Source of the DNA: Candidatus Omnitrophota bacterium
Lineage (GTDB): Bacteria > Omnitrophota > Gorgyraeia > Gygaellales > Profunditerraquicolaceae
NCBI GenBank assembly: GCA_028710685.1
Contig: JAQTTQ010000007.1
Span: forward strand, 1-42,071
DNA length: 42,071 nucleotides
Direction of reading: 5' to 3'
Below, piece after piece: positions 1-6,508 of this stretch. Numbering within the stretch: the first letter of the stretch is position 1; every line of letters begins with the position of its first letter. The translations under genes and the position numbers were made by a program. Below the pieces are notes generated by a model. It ran no database searches and was not told where the DNA came from. It saw nothing but the letters and a program-made list of their open reading frames with translations.

Positions 1-240
1 GCTTGACTCCAGAATAAGCGCCATACTTTCATTGGGGCAAAGCCTGTAATCTATATCACAGGCGTTCAAAATAAGCGCCCGGGTCTTGGGGGAAAGGTCG
101 TCATGAAAATAGCTCTTTAGACGTTTTTTTAAAGACTTTGCCTTACCGATATAAATAACCTTGCCGGATGCATCTTTCATTAAATATACCCCGGAAGAAT
201 CAGAAGCAGTGGCTGCTTTTTCTTTTAAGATATTATTCAT
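1..240 (-). CDS. uvrC: Excinuclease ABC subunit C, N-terminal part (runs off window)
   Basis: This is the first 80 codons of UvrC, the nuclease subunit of UvrABC nucleotide excision repair. It is not in the ORF track because it leaves the window. Reading from ATG at 240, the translation has the GIY-YIG nuclease core: GVYLMKD at about residues 17-23, then VIYIGKAKSLKKRLKSYF, which holds the YIG strand and the catalytic Arg region. The frame stays open to base 1. The start codon overlaps the murJ stop as ATGA, so the two are probably cotranscribed. UvrC is preferred over a stand-alone GIY-YIG protein because of the family-typical spacing and the continuing DYRLCPNESMALILE segment, which is UvrC-like. 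Confidence 0.9.
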   Translation of the reverse strand, partial: MNNILKEKAATASDSSGVYLMKDASGKVIYIGKAKSLKKRLKSYFHDDLSPKTRALILNACDIDYRLCPNESMALILESS

Positions 241-1781
241 TTTCTCTTCACTAAGCCCCAGACCTGCCGTAACTCCTTAACTCTAAAAATAAAACAAAAA
301 AAGACGTAAGAAAATAAAGCTGCTATTAAAATAAATATCAGGCTTAAGAATTTATTCGTAATAATACCGCAAGAAAAATAGCATACCGCACCCATACCTA
401 GGCTTGAGGCAAGAATCCTCAGGAAAGAAAGCTTAATCTCTCCGACCCCAAAATCACCGGCCTTCCTCAGGGCCAGCAGAAACAAAACACAGAAGGTAAT
501 TACTCCGGATATTGACGTAGCCAGGGCAATACCGGCTATCTTAAGCGGAAACATCAATATAATATTTAATACTATATTTAAAGCCAAACCTAAAGCCGAA
601 ACCTTGGCCGGGGTGAGGGTATCTTTCATACTAAAGAAATACGACTGCAGCACCTTATTGGCGCCGTAAGCGCTTAAACCTATCCCGTAAAAAAAGAGGG
701 CTTCCGAGGTAAGCCTGGCAGAATAAGCATCAAATTTACCGCCGAAGAAAAGGTAATTCACCAATGGCCCGGCGAGGACCATCAGAAAAACCCCTGCCGG
801 CAACATAACAAAGAATACCGCGCGCAGCCCAAAAGAAAGAGTTTGTTTCAGTGCGCTAGAATCCTCTGCTATTGCCTGCCGGGAGAGGGTAGGAAGTATT
901 GCCTGGGAGATGGCATTACTGAAAATTCCCAACGGGAATTGGATCAAACGATAAGAAAAATACAAAACCGCAACCCCGCCCTCCCCCACTATCCAAAACA
1001 AGGAACCGAAGATAGAATCGACAAAATTATTAACCTGATAAATACAGGAACTTAAAATTCTAGGCAGCATGAGCCTGCGGATAGCCCTTGCCCCAGGATG
1101 ATTCAAGGTCTTGGGTAATTTGAACCTAAATCCCTTCTTGTAAAGCACGGGGATTTGTACAACTAACTGTAAAGCCCCTCCGATTAAAACCCCTAAAGCC
1201 AAACCCTTAACCCCCTCCCCGAAAATAAGAGCAAAAATAATTATGGAAATGTTTAGCAGGCAGGGCGCAAACGCAGGAACAGCAAAATGCCTCAAGGAAT
1301 TTAGCAATGCCGTGGCATATGCTGCCAGGCTAATTAATAAAATATAGGGAAAGATAATCCGGTTAAGCTTAACCGTTAAAGCGAACTTCTCCGCAGTGGC
1401 CAAGAAGCCCGGGGCGATAAGGCGCACGATAAAAGGAGAGAAGATTATGCCTAATACGGTTATAGACATCAGGATTACTAATAGGATGTTGAGCATAACA
1501 TTGGCTAACTCCCAAAATTCATCCTTTGAATGCTTAATCTTGTATTCGCTGAATATAGGGACAAACGCGGCATTAGTAGCCCCTTCGCCTACAAAATCAC
1601 GGAAAAGATTAGGGATCTTAAAAGCTATAACAAATACCTGCGCATAAAGATAAACCCCGAAAAGCCTTGCGATGATCACGTCGCGGACAAAACCCAGGAG
1701 GCGGGAAACAAAAGTACCCAAACCGATAATACCGGCTGATTTTGCTACTGCAAGGTTGGATTGGTCCTTATCTATTGACAT
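237..1781 (-). CDS. murJ: Lipid II flippase MurJ
   Basis: This 514-residue polytopic membrane protein of the MurJ/MviN family flips lipid II across the inner membrane for peptidoglycan synthesis. The N-terminal SAGIIGLGTFVSRLLGFVRD and the following GEGATNAAFVPIFSEY segment are the family signature. About 14 hydrophobic segments follow and the length is normal for the family. The start at 1781 (MSIDKDQ) has AAGG just upstream and lies inside the -35 box of the oppositely oriented rpsT promoter. The stop overlaps the uvrC start by ATGA. A possible -10 (CATAAT) lies 9 nt before the ATG, so the mRNA may have a very short leader. Confidence in identity is high. Confidence 0.95.
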   Translation of the reverse strand: MSIDKDQSNLAVAKSAGIIGLGTFVSRLLGFVRDVIIARLFGVYLYAQVFVIAFKIPNLFRDFVGEGATNAAFVPIFSEYKIKHSKDEFWELANVMLNILLVILMSITVLGIIFSPFIVRLIAPGFLATAEKFALTVKLNRIIFPYILLISLAAYATALLNSLRHFAVPAFAPCLLNISIIIFALIFGEGVKGLALGVLIGGALQLVVQIPVLYKKGFRFKLPKTLNHPGARAIRRLMLPRILSSCIYQVNNFVDSIFGSLFWIVGEGGVAVLYFSYRLIQFPLGIFSNAISQAILPTLSRQAIAEDSSALKQTLSFGLRAVFFVMLPAGVFLMVLAGPLVNYLFFGGKFDAYSARLTSEALFFYGIGLSAYGANKVLQSYFFSMKDTLTPAKVSALGLALNIVLNIILMFPLKIAGIALATSISGVITFCVLFLLALRKAGDFGVGEIKLSFLRILASSLGMGAVCYFSCGIITNKFLSLIFILIAALFSYVFFCFIFRVKELRQVWGLVKRK

Positions 1782-1803
1782 ATCTGCCTTATTATGTTAA
1801 TAT
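1775..1803 (+). promoter_or_regulatory. rpsT promoter (sigma70-like)
   Basis: TTGACA (1775-1780), a 17-nt spacer and TAATAT (1798-1803), preceded by TG one base upstream (extended -10). This places transcription start near 1810, about 26 nt before rpsT. The -35 box covers the murJ start codon on the other strand, so the two divergent genes share almost no spacer. Confidence 0.75.
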
Positions 1804-1835
1804 TACTAAAATTTATAAAAATAGGAGATTTAAAT

Positions 1836-2099
1836 ATGCCAAGACGCAAAACCTCGATCAAGAAAACACGTTCCGATAGCAAAAAACACCTGCAAAATGT
1901 AAAGATTAAGCAAACCCTTAAGAAAACTATCAAAAAATTCCAGGGCTTAGTTACCGCAAAAAACCTGGACGAAGCAAAAAAGATGCTGGCCAGTGTTTTT
2001 TCTCAATTGGATAAGGCAGCAAAAAAAAGAACCATTCACCCGGCTACGGCAGACAGAAGAAAATCCCGCCTGATGAAACATTTAAGCAAGGGCGCATAA
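1836..2099 (+). CDS. rpsT: 30S ribosomal protein S20
   Basis: This is the 87-residue primary rRNA-binding protein bS20 of the small subunit. The ORF track starts at 1794, but the real start is ATG 1836 (MPRRKTSIKK): AGGAGA lies 7 nt upstream, and S20 proteins begin with a short basic helix of this kind. The sequence is Lys/Arg-rich and helical throughout. The C-terminal motif with KRTIHPATADRRKSRL matches the conserved S20 KGIIHKNTAARRKSRL pattern. The gene converges on holA and their coding regions overlap by 18 nt. An rpsT-holA neighbourhood is common in bacteria, which supports the holA call next door. Confidence 0.95.
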   Translation: MPRRKTSIKKTRSDSKKHLQNVKIKQTLKKTIKKFQGLVTAKNLDEAKKMLASVFSQLDKAAKKRTIHPATADRRKSRLMKHLSKGA

Positions 2100-2720
2100 A
2101 TTAACCACTAATTTTTCAAGGGCAAAAACGGGCTTTAATCGGCCCGTTTTTATTTCTATATCGCAATTTAAAAGCAGCCTCAGCCTTATTTGCAGGCCGC
2201 GCGGATTAACCATATTATTCTCCAAAGAATACCTTAGTCCACCGAGTATCCTTTCCGCAGGCTCCCCTTCCCTTATAAGCTGATTTAATATCAATAAGGC
2301 CTTTCCTGCCTGCCTGTTTTCTATTTGGCGGCTTAAGTTGAAAGCGCTAGGAATAGCTTCTTCTTTAAAGCGTATTACCTTCGCATGTTTGCTTACGCTT
2401 CTTAAAAATGCGGCCTTTTGCCTCTCCTGTCCTATATCTAATATCAAAATAGTATTCTTATCCTGCCTGGCTGCCCATATAGCAATGAAATCATCTATTG
2501 CCTTTTGAAGCCCCTGAGCATCTCTTATCAATACTATCCTCTTATGAGAATTAAGCGGGATGCTTAAAAGCTTTTCCTGCAGCTCTTTAAGGGTGAGTTT
2601 CTCAGCATATAATACATCTAGGTTGAAATCTTCTAGTTTACGCGGGAGGGACTCTTCTTTGATACGTTTTAACGCTGCATCTTTGGCGGGAAGATCTTGG
2701 CCGATAAACAAATAGAGCAT
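2082..2720 (-). CDS. holA: DNA polymerase III delta subunit, compact form
   Basis: This is the clamp-loader delta subunit, which opens the beta clamp. The N-terminus MLYLFIGQD with alternating strands and helices matches the first HolA domain. The C-terminal part (AFNLSRQIENRQAGKALLIL, then GEPAERILGGLR, then DIEIKTGRLKPVFALEKLV) matches the HolA collar domain with its K-T-G motif. The protein has 212 residues against roughly 320-345 for the family. What is missing appears to be the middle domain, between about residues 115 and 130, while both ends are present. It starts 6 nt after lptE on the same strand and its 3' end overlaps rpsT. Confidence is moderate because of the length; the rpsT neighbour supports it. 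Confidence 0.72.
   Translation of the reverse strand: MLYLFIGQDLPAKDAALKRIKEESLPRKLEDFNLDVLYAEKLTLKELQEKLLSIPLNSHKRIVLIRDAQGLQKAIDDFIAIWAARQDKNTILILDIGQERQKAAFLRSVSKHAKVIRFKEEAIPSAFNLSRQIENRQAGKALLILNQLIREGEPAERILGGLRYSLENNMVNPRGLQIRLRLLLNCDIEIKTGRLKPVFALEKLVVNLCALA
2124..2151 (+). terminator. Intrinsic terminator of rpsT, inside holA coding sequence
   Basis: A perfect 10-bp stem (AAAAACGGGC / GCCCGTTTTT) with an 8-nt loop, followed by ATTTCTATA, sits 25 nt after the rpsT stop. The whole hairpin lies within the 3' coding part of holA on the other strand. It has T-runs on both strands, but the position fits rpsT best. Confidence 0.75.
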
Positions 2721-2726
2721 TTTTAC

Positions 2727-3284
2727 TTACCAATCTTCGACTGTCCGCTCAACAACCCTGCGGGCTAGATCGTTAAGCGCATCAACAACCGCATTACTCT
2801 CTGATTGTGCCTGCGGGCCGGTAACAAAGTAAATTGAATCGCCGATAAAACCATTCTCCTGCCAGAGTATCTTATCTGTCTTGCTATCCCAAAGGCTTAT
2901 ATTGACTACCAGGTTAATACGATATTCGCTTACATCATCATTATCTAGGTAACGCAAGGGATCTTTACGGAATTCAACCACCTCTCCCTTTAAAATTAAG
3001 TCTGCCAGTTCTTTAGCGGCCGGTTTTAAATTACCATCAAATAAATACCTGTTATTCACATACCTGGTAATCTCCGTCTCAATCATCGGGCGGTAAATCC
3101 TGTATTTTCTGGCGGCATTAGCCTCGCTGGTGATGTCGATTCGGTTTATAAATGGGGTTACATAAATGGTTTTAAAATCATCCGCAATCATAGAGCGCGT
3201 AGTATAGCCGCAACCGGAAAGCATTACCGAGGATAGACAACAGAGAGCAAAAACAAAAAAGTAATGACAGCTTAATTTCTTCAT
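2727..3284 (-). CDS. lptE: LPS-assembly lipoprotein LptE
   Basis: This 185-residue outer-membrane lipoprotein has a basic-hydrophobic signal peptide ending in a lipobox (LSGC, Cys25). After it comes the GYTTRS start typical of LptE, where Cys-Gly-Tyr follows lipidation. The central segment (IYVTPFINR, ITRYVNNRYLFDG, LKGEVVEFRKDP) matches the LptE/PF04390 pattern of strands and helices. The family plugs LptD and helps place lipopolysaccharide in the outer leaflet. The start overlaps the bamD stop as ATGA, so bamD, lptE and holA look like one transcription unit. This implies a conventional LPS-bearing outer membrane, although LptD itself is not in the window. Confidence 0.82.
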   Translation of the reverse strand: MKKLSCHYFFVFALCCLSSVMLSGCGYTTRSMIADDFKTIYVTPFINRIDITSEANAARKYRIYRPMIETEITRYVNNRYLFDGNLKPAAKELADLILKGEVVEFRKDPLRYLDNDDVSEYRINLVVNISLWDSKTDKILWQENGFIGDSIYFVTGPQAQSESNAVVDALNDLARRVVERTVEDW

Positions 3285-4222
3285 TTTCTATTCTCCAATT
3301 CCTGCAGCTTTGCTAAAGACTTTGCCGCCCAGATACTCTTAGGATAATTATCTACCACGTAATTATAATATATGTTTGCCGCCTTATAGGATTTCTGCTT
3401 TTCGTAGAATCTTGCGGTATTAAAACTGGACTCGGCCTCTTTCTCATTCAGCTTGGCTATATTAGCTTCGGCCTCTAGCGAAAGGACTGCATCCGGATGA
3501 TCCCTGACAAATTCCTCGAATTTCTGCTTGGCCTCTCCGGCTGCGCCCTGGTCATAATCTGGGCTGCGCGATAATGCTGCGCGACAGGAAGCAATCTGGA
3601 ACCTAGATGGCTCGCTCCACTCGCTGTCGGGGTAATTTGAGATCACTTTATTAAAAGCCTCTTCTGCTTCATAATAACGCTGCAGGCTCTTCAAAACCAA
3701 ACCAAGCCTATACTGCGCCTTGGGGGCTAAAGGCCCATAAGTAGAATTTTCTACTACCTTAGTGTATATTTCAACCGCCGGATTTTCAACCGGCAGAGTA
3801 ATACCCAGGGCCTTGCGCTTATAACCAGACATAAACTTATCGGCAATGTTATATTCTCTCTCAATGGCCTCTTTTATCCTCTCAGAAAAAGGATATTTAT
3901 CAATTAACCTCTGGTAAGCCTGGTATGCTTCGTAAAAATTCTCCCGCGCCTCCTCAATCAGGCCTAAATAATACTGAGACTCTGAGGCCTCAAAAGACTT
4001 AGGGTATTCTTTAAGCAGCTTCCTGAATTCGCGCCGGGCTTCCTCAAACTTACCTTCACCATAGAAACTCAGGGCGTAATCAAACTGCGCCTTAGGGCTC
4101 TCCTTAGCGACATTCTTCGGGTTAACCCATTTCCCGGTCTTAGGGGTCCAGATCCAGAAAGGATAAGCAGGGTTGGCTGAAATGGAAAAAATAATGAGGA
4201 AAATTAATATTATCCGCCGCAT
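3281..4222 (-). CDS. bamD: BamD-like outer-membrane assembly TPR protein
   Basis: This 313-residue exported protein has an N-terminal signal sequence (about residues 1-21) followed by at least five TPR-type helical pairs. The repeats include AQFDYALSFYGEGKFEEARREF, SQYYLGLIEEARENFYEAY, AQYRLGLVLKSLQRYYEAEEAF and ANIYYNYVVDNYPKSIWAAKS. The arrangement matches BamD/YfiO, the TPR subunit of the beta-barrel assembly machine. Unlike classical BamD there is no lipobox cysteine in the signal peptide, so membrane anchoring must differ. A generic periplasmic TPR protein (YbgF-type) is the main alternative. The gene starts right after its promoter with almost no leader and is coupled to lptE. Confidence 0.72.
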   Translation of the reverse strand: MRRIILIFLIIFSISANPAYPFWIWTPKTGKWVNPKNVAKESPKAQFDYALSFYGEGKFEEARREFRKLLKEYPKSFEASESQYYLGLIEEARENFYEAYQAYQRLIDKYPFSERIKEAIEREYNIADKFMSGYKRKALGITLPVENPAVEIYTKVVENSTYGPLAPKAQYRLGLVLKSLQRYYEAEEAFNKVISNYPDSEWSEPSRFQIASCRAALSRSPDYDQGAAGEAKQKFEEFVRDHPDAVLSLEAEANIAKLNEKEAESSFNTARFYEKQKSYKAANIYYNYVVDNYPKSIWAAKSLAKLQELENRK

Positions 4223-4231
4223 AATGCTATA

Positions 4232-4260
4232 ACTTTAACATACTACTACGCTTTTGTCAA
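4232..4260 (-). promoter_or_regulatory. bamD-lptE-holA promoter, near-leaderless
   Basis: On the minus strand: TTGACA (4260-4255), 17-nt spacer, TAAAGT (4237-4232), with TG one base before the -10. The expected start is near 4225, only about 3 nt before the bamD ATG at 4222. No Shine-Dalgarno sequence fits in the 9 nt between the -10 and ATG. Confidence 0.65.
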
Positions 4261-4272
4261 ACAAGAAATAGC

Positions 4273-4291
4273 AAAATAGGGGACGGTTCTC
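4273..4291. repeat. Possible REP/RAYT-type extragenic motif
   Basis: The intergenic string AAAATAGGGGACGGTTCTC lies between comEC and bamD, outside any gene. From memory, GGGGACGGTTCT and its variants recur as extragenic elements linked to REP-associated tyrosine transposases in several phyla. There is only one copy here and no transposase is present. Confidence 0.35.
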
Positions 4292-4351
4292 ATAAACGCT
4301 AACCCTTTAACACCAATAGTTTAGAGAAACAGCATATTATATAATAACTTC

Positions 4352-5734
4352 TTAAAGATAACGATAGGCAAAAGGCAGGTCGCTAAAGAATCTACCAAGC
4401 CACAAGAGAAGAAATACTATTAGCTCGTTAAAACCTGCAAAGGCTCCCAGCAAAACAGGGGGAAAAACGCTTGCAATAGCCAGGCTTAATCCCGAAATAA
4501 TAAGCAAGGAAGCCAGCGGGATAATAAAAAGGTTAGCTAAAATGGCAACCGGAGAAATAATCTTAAAATAGTAAGCTATTAATCCGGCTGTACCAAGCCA
4601 GGCAGAAAAAGAGATCAGTAGGCTATTCGCAATAACCTTTAAAAACCCTATCCGTAACCTTTCTACCTGGAATAACGCCTTTAGGCAAGGGTATAAATAG
4701 GCTATCGCCGCGACGCTAGCAAATGAAAGCTGGAAACTAATCGAAAAAAGGTCCCGGGGATTGATAGCTAGTATAAATAACGCAGCCAAAGATAGAGAAC
4801 TTTTAAGTGATGTTTCTCTCTGTAGAAAACAACCTATAGTCAAAAATACTCCCATAACGGTCGCACGCATAACCGGAGTTGAGGCACCGGTAATAAAACA
4901 ATAAAGAATTAAAAAAAATATCACCCCAAAATACCGTATCCTCCTGGGAATACGCAATATCTTAAGCAATACCCCTGATATAAACGCAATAACCCCTACA
5001 TGAAAACCGCTTACCACCATTATATGCACCGTAGCAGATTTAACCATATAATCATATACAGCTGCAGGGATGCTTTTTTTATCGCCTAAAATCATGGCCC
5101 TGTTAATACTTGCGGCTAAAGGGGAAAGGTGCCGCAGGAATACAGACTCTGCATTATCTTTCAGGAAAAAGGCCGACTTTTTAAATAGGCTCCCCTTGTT
5201 TGTATTTAAACGAGTTACTGAAGAACTTTTTTTTACCTGCATTAAAAGCGGTATTTTACCCGTAAAAAAACGATAAGGCCTGTAGGCAGAGCCGAACAAT
5301 ATTAACTCCTCTCCATATGAGAAATTATTTATCCCTTTAACAGCTACCCGGATATTCCCGCAGGATTTATATCTCTTTCCTTCAAGCCCCAATTCCTCGA
5401 CCCTGAAAATAAACGAAGAACCGGCATCCTTAAAGACAGGTTTACTGTTAATAAAACCTTTGATAATATAAGGGCCATTATTCCGGTAGCGGATATAACG
5501 GCCTATATCTGTTTTAGGGGTTGTATATGAATTTTTAAGGCAAAGCGCCCCTAAGGTAAATATTAATGCGCAAAGCGTGACTTCAAAACTTAAGCCCTTA
5601 TTTATAAGGAGCATGCAAGATAGAGCAAGGATAAGAGCGATGATATAGAAAGCCTGGAAAGAAACCTTAAATAAATATACGCATATTATCCCCATGCAGA
5701 AAAAGACAACAAAACAACCCAAAACATTCTTCAT
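4352..5734 (-). CDS. comEC: ComEC/Rec2 family DNA-uptake channel, lacking the nuclease domain
   Basis: This is a 460-residue multi-pass membrane protein. Residues about 1-180 form the N-terminal DUF4131-type region (membrane helices plus an OB-like soluble part). Residues about 205-450 form the competence domain, recognised by MILGDKKSIPAAVYDYM, TVHIMVVSGFHVGVI and ASTPVMRATVMG. ComEC moves single-stranded DNA across the inner membrane during natural transformation. Many homologues are 700-800 residues with a C-terminal metallo-beta-lactamase nuclease domain. Here the frame stops at 4352 just after the last helices, and the remaining 129 nt before bamD has no room for one. It begins immediately after the comEA stop, so the pair is coupled. 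Confidence 0.88.
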   Translation of the reverse strand: MKNVLGCFVVFFCMGIICVYLFKVSFQAFYIIALILALSCMLLINKGLSFEVTLCALIFTLGALCLKNSYTTPKTDIGRYIRYRNNGPYIIKGFINSKPVFKDAGSSFIFRVEELGLEGKRYKSCGNIRVAVKGINNFSYGEELILFGSAYRPYRFFTGKIPLLMQVKKSSSVTRLNTNKGSLFKKSAFFLKDNAESVFLRHLSPLAASINRAMILGDKKSIPAAVYDYMVKSATVHIMVVSGFHVGVIAFISGVLLKILRIPRRIRYFGVIFFLILYCFITGASTPVMRATVMGVFLTIGCFLQRETSLKSSLSLAALFILAINPRDLFSISFQLSFASVAAIAYLYPCLKALFQVERLRIGFLKVIANSLLISFSAWLGTAGLIAYYFKIISPVAILANLFIIPLASLLIISGLSLAIASVFPPVLLGAFAGFNELIVFLLLWLGRFFSDLPFAYRYL

Positions 5735-6064
5735 CTACTGCACCATGATATAATCTTTAATTTTATCGAATTTAGCTTCAGTAATGCCTTTTATACCCTT
5801 AAGCTCCTCCAGGCTCCTAAAACCTTTATTAAGTTCCCTGGAATCAATAATGCGCTGAGATAACCTATCACCGATTCCTGATACGCTCATTAAAAGTTTC
5901 TTATCCGCAGTATTTATATTTATCTTACCCAAACTTTGGTTAAGACGGCCTAGGCTCTTTCCTGCGGTAAAATGCTTGCATGCAAAATTTATCCCCAACC
6001 CTAAAAGATAAATTAAAAGAATGAATACAACCGCCCTTCGTTCATCATTAGTAAGATTAAGCAT
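5735..6064 (-). CDS. comEA: ComEA-like helix-hairpin-helix DNA-binding protein
   Basis: This 109-residue protein has one N-terminal membrane helix (about residues 9-27) and a C-terminal ComEA-type helix-hairpin-helix pair. The signature is KININTADKKLLMSVSGIGD, then SRELNKGFRSLEELKGIKGI. ComEA binds incoming double-stranded DNA on the periplasmic side and feeds it to ComEC, which is the next gene with no gap. A very strong Shine-Dalgarno (GGGAGGTG, 6 nt before ATG) fixes the start. Together the two genes suggest that DNA uptake is possible. No type IV pilus genes are in the window. Confidence 0.9.
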   Translation of the reverse strand: MLNLTNDERRAVVFILLIYLLGLGINFACKHFTAGKSLGRLNQSLGKININTADKKLLMSVSGIGDRLSQRIIDSRELNKGFRSLEELKGIKGITEAKFDKIKDYIMVQ

Positions 6065-6123
6065 TAATTCACCTCCCTAATCCTAATAGACGCAAAAAAC
6101 CCTGAAATCTAACGCTTTTTTTA

Positions 6124-6132
6124 TGGTATACT
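6124..6132 (+). promoter_or_regulatory. Extended -10 promoter of the receiver-domain gene
   Basis: TGGTATACT gives an extended -10 (TG, one base, TATACT at 6127-6132). No good -35 lies at the right distance. Transcription would start at about 6139-6140, on or next to the ATG at 6140. The only SD-like bases (AAGG) are one nucleotide from the ATG, too close to work, so a leaderless mRNA is likely. Confidence 0.5.
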
Positions 6133-6139
6133 TTAAGGT

Positions 6140-6508
6140 ATGGGCAAGAGGATCTTGATTATAGATGATGACTATAACGGAGCAAAACAAACCAAAGAGG
6201 CCTTGAAAAAAGAGGGCTTTGAGGTAAGTTACGCCTATAGCGCAGAAGAGGGATTCGATAAAATGAAGGAGTCCAAGCCCAATCTCATACTTCTTGATTT
6301 GGTCCTTGCTGATGAAAGCGGATTCAAGGTAGCCCAGCAGATAAAGGAGATCCCTGCCTATGCAGATATCCCGATTATTGCCATATCGCTAAAAAAAGAG
6401 GCTATAGATAAACATATAGCCTCGAAAATCGGTATTATTGACTACCTGGAGAAGCCCCTGGATATGGATAAGCTTCTCTTCAGGATAAAAGATATCCTCA
6501 ATATTTAA
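6140..6508 (+). CDS. Stand-alone response-regulator receiver domain (CheY-like)
   Basis: This 122-residue protein consists only of a receiver domain. The acidic pocket is IIDDDY (Asp9-Asp11), the phospho-acceptor is Asp53 in ILLDLVL, Ser83 stands at the switch Thr/Ser position (IIAIS) and Lys105 is in YLEKP. There is no output domain, so it must act by protein contact, like CheY or Spo0F, or pass on phosphate. No histidine kinase lies nearby. It is the only plus-strand gene between murJ/rpsT and the tRNAs, and its stop directly abuts the leuS stop, giving convergent genes with no spacer and no visible terminator. The partner is unknown. Confidence 0.88.
   Translation: MGKRILIIDDDYNGAKQTKEALKKEGFEVSYAYSAEEGFDKMKESKPNLILLDLVLADESGFKVAQQIKEIPAYADIPIIAISLKKEAIDKHIASKIGIIDYLEKPLDMDKLLFRIKDILNI

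Noticed and set aside
1794-1835. ORF-track N-terminus of rpsT
   Set aside because: It overlaps the promoter and the SD; S20 normally begins at the basic MPRRK segment.
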